Source: Sva-07 sp963698565 (GTDB lineage Bacteria > Actinomycetota > Acidimicrobiia > Acidimicrobiales > Ilumatobacteraceae). Taken from it: DNA of 64,000 bases. Position 1 is the first letter of the stretch, and every line of letters begins with the position of its first letter. The notes under the pieces were generated by a model that was not told the origin of the DNA, ran no database searches, and was given only the letters and a program-made list of their open reading frames with translations. Below are positions 51,681-60,452 of the stretch, in pieces. The stretch lies in contig CAVORH010000002.1 of assembly GCA_963698565.1 (NCBI GenBank), forward strand, positions 62,001-126,000, written 5' to 3'. The position numbers were made by a program, and so were the translations under genes.

Positions 51681-52190
51681 ATGAACCGTGACATGACCGA
51701 CATGGACCTCACCCCCCGAGCGCCCGTCGATCCCGCCGGGTCGCCTCCGAAGCGCAAGCGCAAGTGGATGCCGATGCTCGTCCTCGCCCTGGTCGTGGTC
51801 GCCGGTGGCGTGATCGTCACGCAGTTCCTCACCCAGGCCGTCGACTACTACTGCAACGTCGACGAGGTCGGCCGTCGCGGCGGGTGCGACGAGGAACGAC
51901 GCATCCGGCTCCAGGGAACCGTCGACGAAGGCTCGGTCGACAAGGTCGCCAATGCGACCGTGTTCACGATCTCGTTCAACGGCGAGACGATCCCGGTTCG
52001 CTACGACGGTGAACCCGGCGGCATCTTCAAGGAGTGCATCCCGGTCGTCGTGCACGGCGTGATCGAGAACGGTGAACTGCAGGGCGATCGGGTCGAGGTC
52101 AAGCACTCCGACGAGTACGTCGCCGTGAACGACGAGCGAGTGGTCGAGGCCGAGACGGCCGGCTGTCCCGACGCCAGCACCGCACCGTGA
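51681..52190 (+). CDS. ccmE: Heme chaperone CcmE
   Basis: 169-residue heme chaperone: basic N-terminus (PPKRKRKWMPM), one membrane anchor, and an extracytoplasmic OB-fold (IRLQGTVDEGSV, FTISFNGETIPVRYDG). The heme-attachment site is His142 with Tyr146 in KHSDEYVA, the HxxxY form typical of proteobacteria rather than the CxxxY form found in some Gram-positive/archaeal CcmE. Two extra cysteines (CNVDEV, GGCDEE) follow the anchor. Its stop overlaps the ccmF start. Confidence 0.9.
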   Translation: MNRDMTDMDLTPRAPVDPAGSPPKRKRKWMPMLVLALVVVAGGVIVTQFLTQAVDYYCNVDEVGRRGGCDEERRIRLQGTVDEGSVDKVANATVFTISFNGETIPVRYDGEPGGIFKECIPVVVHGVIENGELQGDRVEVKHSDEYVAVNDERVVEAETAGCPDASTAP

Positions 52191-54291
52191 TGCTGATCGC
52201 GGCCAGCGTCAACTCGGCCCTGGGCCGGGCGGGGCTGTTGCTGATGCTCGCCGCATCGGTGTTCGGCGCGTTGACCGTGCTCTACGGCATCCGCAACCGC
52301 GATGGGCGGCTGCTGAAGCAGGGCCCGCGTTACGCCTTCCTCGCATTGGCCGGGATCGTGCTGTCGGTGCTGATGATGCAGCGGGCGCTGATCACCCGCG
52401 ACTTCTCGATGGCCTACATCCAGCAGGTGGGCTCCGCGGACACGCCGGCGCTGTACAACGTCGCTGCGATGTGGTCGGCGCTCGAGGGCTCGATCCTGCT
52501 GTGGGCGCTGATGCTCGGCATCTTCACCGCTGCGGTCGCCTGGCGATTCCGCGACCGCACCAACGACGTCCTCGTCGGCTGGGCGCTGATCGTGATGTTC
52601 GTCATCACCGCGTTCTTCGCGATGTTGAGTTTCGGGCCGGCCGACCCCTTCGCGGCCGGTGCGCCCGGGGTGACCACCGGGCCGGGGCCCAACCCGTTGC
52701 TGCAGAACCACATCCTCGTGCTGTTCCACCCGCCGATCCTCTATCTCGGCTACGTGGGGTTCACCGTGCCGTTCGCGTTCGCGATCGCCGCGCTGGTCAC
52801 CGGTCGGCTCGGTGAGGGGTGGTTGATGGAGACCCGCCGTTGGGCGCTGTTCTCCTGGGCGTTCCTCACGATCGGCATCCTGCTCGGCGGCTGGTGGAGC
52901 TACGAGGTGCTCGGTTGGTCGGGCGTGTGGGCGTGGGACCCGGTCGAGAATGCCTCGCTGCTGCCGTGGCTCACCGGCACGGCCTACATCCACTCGGTGC
53001 TCGTCCAGGAACGCCGCGGGATGTTGCGCGTGTGGAACCTCAGCCTGCTGGTGGCCACGTTCGCGCTCACGATCCTCGGTACGTTCCTGACCCGCTCGGG
53101 CGTCCTCAACTCGGTGCACGCGTTCGGTGATGGTCCGGTCGGCAACTGGCTGCTCGCGTTCTTCGGGGTGATCGTGGTCGTGTCACTGGGCTTGATCGCC
53201 TGGCGGGGCGACCGCTTGCGGTCGCCCGGAGCGATCGACTCGCCGCTGTCGCGTGAAGGATCCTTCCTCGCCAACAACGTCCTGTTCACCGTGTGGGCGT
53301 TCATCATCCTGCTCGGCACGTTGTTCCCGTTGCTCGTCGAGGCGTTGCAGGACCGCCAGACACTCGTCGGCGCCCCGTACTTCGACCGGCTCTCGCAGCC
53401 GATCGGACTGATGCTGCTGTTCCTGATGGGTGTGGCACCGGTGCTCCCGTGGCGCAAGGCATCGGCCGAGCTCCTCCGCACGAGGTTGTTCTGGCCCGCG
53501 TGGTGCGGCGCACTGGCGCTGATGATCGCGGTCGCCGTCGGCGCTGATGGCTGGGCTCCGCTGGTGGCATTCGGGCTCGCCGGGTTCGCCGCCGGTTCGG
53601 CGTTGCGTCAACTCACCCTCGCCACCCGCCGTCAGGGGTGGCGCGGCCTCGTCGGCCGGGCCAACGGTGGCATGGTGGTCCACATCGGCGTGATCGTCAT
53701 CGCCGTGGCGCTCGCCGCGTCGAACAGCTTCACGCACTCGGCCACGCTCGATCTCACGCAGGGCGAAGTCGTCGAGTGGGGCGGCCGGACCTTCGAGCTG
53801 GTGTCGGTCGACGAACGCATGAACGCTCGTGAGAGCGAGCGCCGGGTGGCGGCCAACGTGATCCTCGACGGTGAGAAGACCTATCGACCCGCAATCACGA
53901 CCTATCTCAACATGGGCGCTGACATCGGTACCCCATCGGTACGCACGGGGTTCACCGAGGACGTGTACCTGACGCTCGATCAGGGCGCCGCGCCCGGCGA
54001 CACGACGGCGACGATCCGGGTGTTCATCAAGCCGATGATCCTGTGGCTGTGGATCGGCGGCGCGATCATGGCGATCGGCACGCTGCTGTCGGCCTTCCCC
54101 GGCTCGCGTCGACGGCTGGCGATCGACCCGGTCTCGGCACCGATCGACCTCGGCGCACCTCCGTCCGACACCGACACCACCACCGGCACCGCACCGACAC
54201 CGACAACGGTACCGACGGAGGGTCGCAGACCGACGACGTCGAACTGTCCGACGTGGCCGACGACGACTCCCGGACGGGAGCGCCGGTGTGA
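52187..54291 (+). CDS. ccmF: Heme lyase CcmF, apparent frameshift near the 3' end
   Basis: About 700-residue multi-pass protein of the cytochrome c heme lyase. WSALEGSILLWALMLG, the Trp-rich GWWSYEVLGWSGVWAWDPVENASLLPWL and the ALVQDRQT-like region (FPLLVEALQDRQTLVGAPYFDRL) identify CcmF. The last helix ends near 54110. At about 54190 the likely natural frame changes by one base to an acidic tail (TDTDNGTDGGSQTDDVELSD) whose stop at 54291 overlaps the ccmG GTG, like every other junction here. The uncorrected frame runs on to 54688 as Arg-rich sequence antisense in character to ccmG. Confidence 0.88.
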
Positions 54292-54905
54292 GCGGGGTCG
54301 TCGACGACGTGGCGGTGTCCGACGCCGGTGGCGACGCGGGCGGAGGCGATGGTGGCCAGCGTCCCCGCCGGATCGCCCCGCTGATCGTCGGCGTCATCGC
54401 CGTGGTGATGGTGGGGCTCTTCGTGGTGCTCGCCGGCGCCGACCCCGACAGCAGCGAGAGCGCCGACTCACCGCTGATCGGTCGTCCTGCGCCGGAGGCG
54501 ACCGGTGTGCTCGACGACGGCACGTCGTTCGACCTGTCTCGACGCAAGGGCAGTTGGGTGGTGCTCAACTTCTTCGATCCCACGTGCATCCCGTGCATCC
54601 AGGAGCATCCCGAGCTGGTGCAGTTCTCCGAGGACCAGGCCACGATCGACGACGGCGCCGAGCTGTACTCGGTGATCACCAGGGGTGAACAACCCCAGAT
54701 CGAGGAGTTCTTCGCCGAGAACGGCGGCGACTGGCCGGCGATCTACTCCGAGTTCGACGAGTTCCCGGTGGCGTTCGGGGTGGCACAGGTTCCCGAGACG
54801 TGGATCATCGACCCCAGCGGGGTGGTGCAGCTGCGCCTGATCTCGAAGGTGACCGCCGAGCAGCTCAACTCGATCCTGGTGCAGTACCGCGAGCAGTACC
54901 GCTGA
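54288..54905 (+). CDS. ccmG: Thiol-disulfide oxidoreductase CcmG/DsbE-like
   Basis: 205-residue membrane-anchored thioredoxin-fold protein that reduces apocytochrome c or CcmH. One N-terminal helix (IAPLIVGVIAVVMVGLFVVL), then APEATGVLDDGTSFDLS and the active site FFDPTCIPCIQEHPEL (CxxC near residue 102). The cis-Pro loop reads VAQVPETWIIDPSGVV, as in DsbE/ResA. GTG start 54288 within the ccm operon; its stop overlaps the ccmH start (TGATG). Confidence 0.9.
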   Translation: MSGVVDDVAVSDAGGDAGGGDGGQRPRRIAPLIVGVIAVVMVGLFVVLAGADPDSSESADSPLIGRPAPEATGVLDDGTSFDLSRRKGSWVVLNFFDPTCIPCIQEHPELVQFSEDQATIDDGAELYSVITRGEQPQIEEFFAENGGDWPAIYSEFDEFPVAFGVAQVPETWIIDPSGVVQLRLISKVTAEQLNSILVQYREQYR

Positions 54906-55462
54906 TGGCCACCGACGTGTCCGCCACCGCCCCGGAGCGATCGAGGGCGAGCGAGCTCAACCGGCGTGCGAAGCGCTGGCCCGGTTGGGTCCTGCTCGTG
55001 TTCGTCATCGCCGGCTTCCTCGCAGTGGGCTCGACGCGTTCGACGGGTCCGGAGAGCCAGGAGGACCGCATCGATGCGATCGCGCGACGCGTGGCCTGTC
55101 CGATCTGCGACGGTGAGAGCGTCTTCGAGTCGCAGAACAACGCGTCGATCGCGATCCGCAACCAGGTGGGTGAACTCGTCGCCGAGAACGATCTGAACGA
55201 CGACGAGATCATCGCGTTCATCGAGAACCGCTACGGCGCCCAGGTGCTGCTCGTACCGAAGGCATCGGGATTCGATGCCCTGGTCTGGGTGCTGCCCGCC
55301 GTGGCGTTCCTGTGCGGGCTGGCCGGGTTGATCGTCGTGTTCCGCAAGTGGAAGCGTGAGGCGGGGGAGATGCGCGATCCCACCGACGACGACCGAGCAC
55401 TCGTCGAGGCGGCGCTGGCCGCCGACCGCGACGCGCTCGACGACGAGGACACCGGGAAGTGA
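54905..55462 (+). CDS. ccmH: Cytochrome c maturation protein CcmH (CcmH/CycL/Ccl2/NrfF)
   Basis: 185-residue protein with an N-terminal helix, a short redox domain and a second helix. The domain has RRVACPICDGESVFESQNNASI, which is the LRCxxCQ-type motif (Cys-Pro-Ile-Cys), then IRNQVGELVAENDLNDDEIIAFIENRYGAQVL, the family helical bundle. It reduces the CxxCH motif of apocytochrome c. A C-terminal hydrophobic helix and acidic tail follow. Four-base overlap with ccmI. Confidence 0.92.
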   Translation: MATDVSATAPERSRASELNRRAKRWPGWVLLVFVIAGFLAVGSTRSTGPESQEDRIDAIARRVACPICDGESVFESQNNASIAIRNQVGELVAENDLNDDEIIAFIENRYGAQVLLVPKASGFDALVWVLPAVAFLCGLAGLIVVFRKWKREAGEMRDPTDDDRALVEAALAADRDALDDEDTGK

Positions 55463-56244
55463 CCTCGACCGAGTCACACCGGTCGACCGCGAGCGGTCGA
55501 CGCCTCGACCGGCTCGCCGAACTCGAGGAGGAGCGGCGCTTCCTGCTGCGGTCGCTCACCGATCTCGAACGTGAGCACGACGCCGGCGACGTCGACGATC
55601 TCGACTACGAGACGCTCAAGGACGGCTACACGGTGCGGGCGGCTGCGGTGTTGCGCGAGATCGACGAGGGACGCGGCGAACTCCCTGCGCGTCCGCCGCG
55701 TCGGTGGAGCCGGATCATCGCCGTGAGCGCCGCCGTGCTCGTCGGAGCGATCGGGATCGGCTTCGTGCTCGCCGGTGCGTGGGGTGAGCGTTCGTCGGGG
55801 CAGGAGATCACCGGCCTCACGCCGGGTGACGAATCGCGGATCCTGCTCACCAACGCCCGTGATGCGCTCGGCCAGGGCGACTTCGAGCTGGCGAACTCAC
55901 TGTTCGGCCGAGTCGTCGAGATGGAGCGGGCGAGAGGGCGCGACAACGCCGAAGCGGTGGCCTACTTCGGGTGGACACTGGCGTTGCTGACACGTCAGAA
56001 CCCTGATCTGCCCGATGCCGAACAGCGGCTCGACGCCGCCCGCCTCGCGCTGGCGCAGGCGATCGACATCGAGCCCGACTACGCCGATCCGCAGTGCTTC
56101 CTCGCCATCGTCGAGTACCAGTTCCGGGGAGATGCCGTCGCTGCACTGCCCTACATCGAGCAGTGCGAGGCGAGCAACCCGCCGGCCGAGGTCGCGTCAC
56201 TCGTTGCTTCGTTCGCCGACAGGATCCGCGCCGACGTCGGCTGA
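55459..56244 (+). CDS. ccmI: CcmI-like TPR protein
   Basis: 261-residue protein with a coiled-coil-like N-terminal half (RLAELEEERRFLLRSLTDLEREHDAGDVDDLDYETL), one membrane helix (IIAVSAAVLVGAIGIGFVLA) and a C-terminal TPR region (EAVAYFGWTLALLTRQ; YADPQCFLAIVEYQFRGD). The order differs from classic CcmI but the EREHDAGDLDDADY motif is typical, and it closes the ccm operon. It presumably holds apocytochrome for the lyase. Confidence 0.82.
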   Translation: MTSTESHRSTASGRRLDRLAELEEERRFLLRSLTDLEREHDAGDVDDLDYETLKDGYTVRAAAVLREIDEGRGELPARPPRRWSRIIAVSAAVLVGAIGIGFVLAGAWGERSSGQEITGLTPGDESRILLTNARDALGQGDFELANSLFGRVVEMERARGRDNAEAVAYFGWTLALLTRQNPDLPDAEQRLDAARLALAQAIDIEPDYADPQCFLAIVEYQFRGDAVAALPYIEQCEASNPPAEVASLVASFADRIRADVG

Positions 56245-56255
56245 TCGCTGCGGGT

Positions 56256-56729
56256 TCAGGTCGGCGGCAGCCAGACCTTGCCCTTGGTGATCCGTTCGCC
56301 TTTGCGCTTGAGGACCCAGACCGTGGCCTTGCGCCAATCGGGCGGGCTTTGGAGTTCCATGCCACGTCGCACCAACGCCTGGATCGTCTCGGGGATCAGG
56401 TCGCCGTGGCTGCAGAGCACGGCACCGTCGACGACCTCGCTCAGCAGGTCGAGCATCCCTTCGAACGGCTGCGCCTCTGCGAGGCGGTCGTCCTCGACGA
56501 TCGTGGCGCCGAGCCGGGTCGCCAAGGGCTCCAGGGTCTGCACGCAGCGGATGTACGGGCTCGAGTGCAACGCCGCGCTGGCGCCCTTGCGGGTCAGGCG
56601 CTCGGCGATCGCCTCGGCCTGACGCCATCCGTGTCTGCTCAACGGACGCAGGACGTCGTCGTCGTGCCACACCCGCCGCTCGCCGGCCTTCGCGTGCCGG
56701 ACGACGTAGACGACTTCTGCCCTGCTCAC
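56256..56729 (-). CDS. sixA: Histidine phosphatase family protein (SixA-like)
   Basis: 157-residue branch-2 histidine phosphatase: N-terminal catalytic RHG-type motif VVYVVRHAKAGERR, then PLSRHGWRQAEAIAERL, ALHSSPYIRCVQTLEPLA and the C-terminal VLCSHGDLIPETI with the second catalytic His. Length and motifs fit SixA, which removes phosphate from histidine phosphotransfer proteins, though other small substrates are possible. It converges on ccmI (11-base gap). Confidence 0.85.
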   Translation of the reverse strand: MSRAEVVYVVRHAKAGERRVWHDDDVLRPLSRHGWRQAEAIAERLTRKGASAALHSSPYIRCVQTLEPLATRLGATIVEDDRLAEAQPFEGMLDLLSEVVDGAVLCSHGDLIPETIQALVRRGMELQSPPDWRKATVWVLKRKGERITKGKVWLPPT

Positions 56730-56736
56730 GTCCCGG

Positions 56737-57558
56737 TCAGGCCTCGTTCGTCATCGCCGTGTGGCGGGCGCTCAGCTGGCGGACGAACACGATCCAGGTC
56801 GCGGCGGCACCCACGACGAGTGCCCCGGACACGACGGTGAGCACGCCCGCGCTGTCGATGCTGTCGGCGAGCGAGTCGAGATCGCCACCGGCGAGCCCGG
56901 CGTCGACGAGCGTGCCGATCTGGACGACGAAGAGGATCGCCGGAAGGATGCCGTACAGCGCGAACCAGCCCCACAGGACACGGTTGTCGGCATTCGACTT
57001 CCAGCCGTCGGATCCGTCGAGGCCGTCCGGATCGGAACCCTTCCACTGCTCGCGGAGGACCAGGAACGGGATGATGTAGAGGAACATCGGTGGGAGGAGC
57101 CATCCGAAGATCGAGAACAGCGGGTGCCACGTGGTGCGGCGGCCGTAGGCGCGGATGTTGCTCGCGATGCGGAACATCCAGATGATCGTGAGCACGCCGG
57201 TGGCCAGCGTTGCGATGCCACTGAGCGACTGCGTGGCGTTGAGGGGGGCGATCGCCGAGCGGAACTCGTCGTCGGTCAGATCGCCTGCGAGGTAGTCCTG
57301 TGCATCGCCCGCCACCGCGAGCGAGACGAACGTGCTGATCACCGTGATCACCGCGGCGATCGCCGTGAGGATCACGATCGCCCTCGCCAACCCGCCGATC
57401 CGCTTGGTGGCCACCGTCGGGCCGGAGTGGTAGGCCACGTAGCCGGCCGGCGCCTGGAGCCCCGACGGTGGCGGTGGTGGAGGTGGTGCAGCACCGGCCG
57501 ACGGCGGTGGGGGCGGTGGTTGCTGGCCGGCACCGGGGGGCGGTGGGATGTCGCTCAC
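56737..57558 (-). CDS. DUF4328 domain membrane protein
   Basis: 273-residue protein with a Pro-rich N-terminus (PPPPGAGQQPPPPPPSAG) then about five membrane helices. GVLTIIWMFRIASNIRAYGRRTTWHPLFSIFGWLLPP and PFLVLREQWKGSDP match the DUF4328 pattern. Function unknown. The GTG at 57558 follows TACGGT (57566-57571) by 7 bases, a leaderless start. Confidence 0.82.
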   Translation of the reverse strand: MSDIPPPPGAGQQPPPPPPSAGAAPPPPPPPSGLQAPAGYVAYHSGPTVATKRIGGLARAIVILTAIAAVITVISTFVSLAVAGDAQDYLAGDLTDDEFRSAIAPLNATQSLSGIATLATGVLTIIWMFRIASNIRAYGRRTTWHPLFSIFGWLLPPMFLYIIPFLVLREQWKGSDPDGLDGSDGWKSNADNRVLWGWFALYGILPAILFVVQIGTLVDAGLAGGDLDSLADSIDSAGVLTVVSGALVVGAAATWIVFVRQLSARHTAMTNEA

Positions 57559-57589
57559 CGGACCCACCGTAGCCGCCGGTGGAGGTACC

Positions 57590-59299
57590 TCACTTGGCGT
57601 CCGACCACCGGCGCACGACGCTCGTGTCGGCCACGAAGCGCACCCTGGGCAGCGACGGGTCGAGCCAGCGGTGGGCGGCCTCCCGCAGCCCGTCGGTGAT
57701 CGCATGGGCGACCGCGCCGGAGTCCGCCTCGGCACTGTGCACCAGCAGTTCGTCGTGCAGACACAGCACGATCTGTGCGTCGAGCGCCACGCAACGGGCC
57801 CGGACGATCGCCGCCCACGTCTTGAAGAACTCGGCCGCTGCGCCCTGCACCATCGCATTGCGGCCGTACCGCCCGCGTGCTGCCGCCCTCGAGCGGTCGT
57901 CGCCGGACGCGTCGTCGTGTTGCTCACCGCTCGGCGCCGACATCCGCACGAGTCGGCCGCCGCGTGTGCGCAGGTCGTTGCCACCCTCCGCTCGCCGCGC
58001 GGCATCGTCGAGGTATTCGATCGCGACCGGATAGTTGCGGCGGAGCCCGGAGAGCGCGGCGGCGCCGTGGCCGGTCGTCTGGCCGTACATCGCGCCGAGG
58101 ACGGCGACCTTGGCGACCTCGCGTTCGACGCCGAGTCGAGCGGCGACCGGGGCGTACATGTCGTCCTGCTCCGCGGCAGCGGCGAGCGCGGCATCACCGG
58201 AGACGGCGGCGAGCACTCGCGGTTCGATCTGTCCGAGGTCGGCACGGACGAAGACATGGCCGGGCTCGGCGACGATCGCCGGACGCAGGTCGGCGGTGAG
58301 GTTGTGGAGTCCGGCGGTGGCGGTCATCCGGCCGGCCGCACCGTCCGAGGGCGACCAGGATCCACGGAGGCGGCCGTCGACGACGTGCTCATCGAGCCAC
58401 CGATAGCCGAACGTGGTCCCGATGCGTTCGGCGGTGCGCCACTCCAGCAGCGCGTCGACGACGGGGTGGCGGTCGCGGAGTCGCTCGAGCCGCCATGCGC
58501 GGGTGTCGGGCACTTCGATACCGGCCCGCCGGAGCAGCGACTTGACGTTGGCCGGGTTGCGGAGGTCGACGTCCGCCCCGGCGGCGCCGAGGTGGCGCAG
58601 CACGCGTCGATCGCGGTCGTCGGTCAGTCGCTGTTCCTCGGCGGCATCGCGGGGTCGGGGGCCGACGAACGAGGCGATGATCCGTTCGGCCTCGGCGATG
58701 TCGATCGGGAGGCCGTCGTGTTCGAGTTCGGCACACAGCATCGCAGCGGCGGACTCCGATCTCGCCGTCGACGGCGCTGCGGGCCGGTCGTCGAGGTCAC
58801 CGAGCGCCGAACGTTGGAGTCGCTGCACCTCCAGTGCAAGGGCTGCCCACTGCGTGAGCGTGTCGAGGCCGGCGCGCCAGCGTCCCTCGATCCAGTACGG
58901 ATCGAGGAAACCGTCGGACGTGACCACCCCGGCATCGTCGGTCGCCGGGTTGAAGAGATCGATCGGCGCCGTGGTCGGCGCTGCGGCGGCATCGAGCCCG
59001 TGTGCCGTGGCCCAGACCCTGGCCGGGCCCGAACGCCATCCGCCGTCGAGGAGGCGGTGGACGGCGTCGAGATCCCAGCAGCGCGCCGGTCGCACGTCGG
59101 CGTCGACCAGGCGGCGGGCGGTGTCCGGCCCCCACCACACCCACCGCGGACCGATGTCGTGTTCGAGCCGTCGGATCCTTGCGATCGCCTCCGGGACCGG
59201 CCACGAGGCAGCGCCACCCTGTTCGCCGACGACCGCTGCGCCGACGTCCGGGTCGATCGCGAGTGCGACGCACTCGCCCGTGGAGAACATGTCGGTCAT
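57590..59299 (-). CDS. Family A DNA polymerase (actinobacterial 'bifunctional exonuclease/polymerase' type)
   Basis: 569-residue protein. The C-terminal half is a family A polymerase: ATAGLHNLTADLRPAIVAEPGHVFVRADLGQIEPRVLAAVSGD contains motif A (DLGQIEPR), then motif B-like region KVAVLGAMYGQT..GAAALSGLRRNYPV and motif C CLHDELLVH. The N-terminal part (WVWWGPDTARRLVDADVRPARCWDLDAVHRLL) matches the actinobacterial family but lacks the DxE and D of a DEDD proofreading exonuclease, and no 5' nuclease domain is present. Shorter than Pol I (about 900 residues). A role in repair is likely. Confidence 0.86.
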   Translation of the reverse strand: MTDMFSTGECVALAIDPDVGAAVVGEQGGAASWPVPEAIARIRRLEHDIGPRWVWWGPDTARRLVDADVRPARCWDLDAVHRLLDGGWRSGPARVWATAHGLDAAAAPTTAPIDLFNPATDDAGVVTSDGFLDPYWIEGRWRAGLDTLTQWAALALEVQRLQRSALGDLDDRPAAPSTARSESAAAMLCAELEHDGLPIDIAEAERIIASFVGPRPRDAAEEQRLTDDRDRRVLRHLGAAGADVDLRNPANVKSLLRRAGIEVPDTRAWRLERLRDRHPVVDALLEWRTAERIGTTFGYRWLDEHVVDGRLRGSWSPSDGAAGRMTATAGLHNLTADLRPAIVAEPGHVFVRADLGQIEPRVLAAVSGDAALAAAAEQDDMYAPVAARLGVEREVAKVAVLGAMYGQTTGHGAAALSGLRRNYPVAIEYLDDAARRAEGGNDLRTRGGRLVRMSAPSGEQHDDASGDDRSRAAARGRYGRNAMVQGAAAEFFKTWAAIVRARCVALDAQIVLCLHDELLVHSAEADSGAVAHAITDGLREAAHRWLDPSLPRVRFVADTSVVRRWSDAK

Positions 59300-59406
59300 C
59301 GCGTTCTCACCGGCCGGTGTCTACCATCTCCCGATCGAGTGGGGGACGGACACCTGGTTGTGGGCGGCTCGGCGACGTCCACCGGGTCGGCGCAATCCGG
59401 CGAGCG

Positions 59407-59943
59407 CTAGTTGCCGGCGTCGCCCGTCAGGTCTTCCACGTCCAGTGCGATGCCCAAGCCGGCTGCGACCTGCCCGACCGAATCGAGCAGTGCATCGAGG
59501 TCGGCCCCGACCGGCACGGTCAACTGGACGGTGATCTCGAACCGCCTGCCCCCATCGGTGCCCGGCAGGTCGGTGACCGTACCCAGACGAGAGATGCTGA
59601 TTCCGGCCTCGCTGACAGCTGTGGAGATCTCGTGCACGACACCGGGTCGGTCATCACCGGTGAGCCGCAGGCGCACTTCGTCGGCGTCGGGTGCGGCGAC
59701 GGGCTCTTCGACCTGCTGAGCCGTGACGTGCAGACCCTGGTCACGCAGAACCAACAGGTTGGTGAGGAGTTCGTCGACACGGTCGTCGCCGACCTCCACC
59801 ACCACGACGCCGGCGAATGTCCCGGCGATCTCTGCCAACTCGCTGCGCTTCCAGTTGCCGTCGTGGAAGCGAACCACATCGGCCAGTGACGCCACCACAC
59901 CGGCCCGGTCGCGTCCGATGATGGTCAACACCAGTTCGATCAT
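59407..59943 (-). CDS. Tandem ACT-domain protein (GcvR-like)
   Basis: 178-residue protein with two ACT domains: ELVLTIIGRDRAGVVASLADVV..NWKRSELAEIAGTFAGVVVV and EVRLRLTGDDRPGVVHEISTAVSEAGISI. This matches the glycine cleavage system repressor/ACT regulator family, which binds amino acids. The ATG at 59943 has CATAGT 6 bases upstream. No target is adjacent, so its regulatory role is only inferred. Confidence 0.85.
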   Translation of the reverse strand: MIELVLTIIGRDRAGVVASLADVVRFHDGNWKRSELAEIAGTFAGVVVVEVGDDRVDELLTNLLVLRDQGLHVTAQQVEEPVAAPDADEVRLRLTGDDRPGVVHEISTAVSEAGISISRLGTVTDLPGTDGGRRFEITVQLTVPVGADLDALLDSVGQVAAGLGIALDVEDLTGDAGN

Positions 59944-60198
59944 CTCGTCACTATGGCACGCGGCGCGGACTCGCGAACCAGGGCGCTCACCCATCCGCCC
60001 GAAGCGGCCGGTGTGGGATGCACCCCTGAGATGAAATCGGTACAACTCATTGCCGCATGTCCGGCGTTCGAGGCAGTCGGCCAGGGGGATCTCGTGACGT
60101 GACCCGGAATGCAGCGATGACCCTCACGTGGGCCGAGTCGCCAGCAACGGTGCGGGGCGGAAGCGACTGCTGAAGCCGGGCGCTGGCGGGTCCGTAGG

Positions 60199-60411
60199 TA
60201 TGCGACGCTCACCGCCAGGTTCAGGGGCCACAACTGCCAGTCCGGGATCTGCTGGTCGCGCGAGTGCGTCATCACCACATGTGAGCCCGGCCGGGAGCTG
60301 ACCTTCGAGACGGTCGTTCGCGACGCGCCGTCGACCCGGTGGCAGTACCGGTTCGAACCGTCCGACGGCGGGACGATGGCGACCGAGTCGTACGACCCGG
60401 CCTCAGGTGCT
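60199..60411 (+). pseudogene. SRPBCC / polyketide-cyclase-like gene remnant
   Basis: Within the 510-base stretch 59944-60452, one plus-strand frame contains ARFRGHN, then CVITTCEPGRELTFETVVRD and WQYRFEPSDGGTMATESYD. These in order match the SRPBCC (START-like) family blocks (FRGxN, xxEPGRxLxFxV, WxYxxxPxxGGTxxTES). There is no start codon, no N-terminal block and no C-terminal helix, so this is a decayed fragment of about 70 residues. The rest of the stretch shows no gene I can support. Confidence 0.7.
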
Positions 60412-60452
60412 TCGATGAGCGTCGCCAGGCATCAGCTACTCGGCTCGGGCCG

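Noticed and set aside
60341..60365. GGTTCGAACC, resembling a tRNA T-loop
   Set aside because: No acceptor, D or anticodon stems can be folded around it, and it encodes YRFEP of the SRPBCC fragment.
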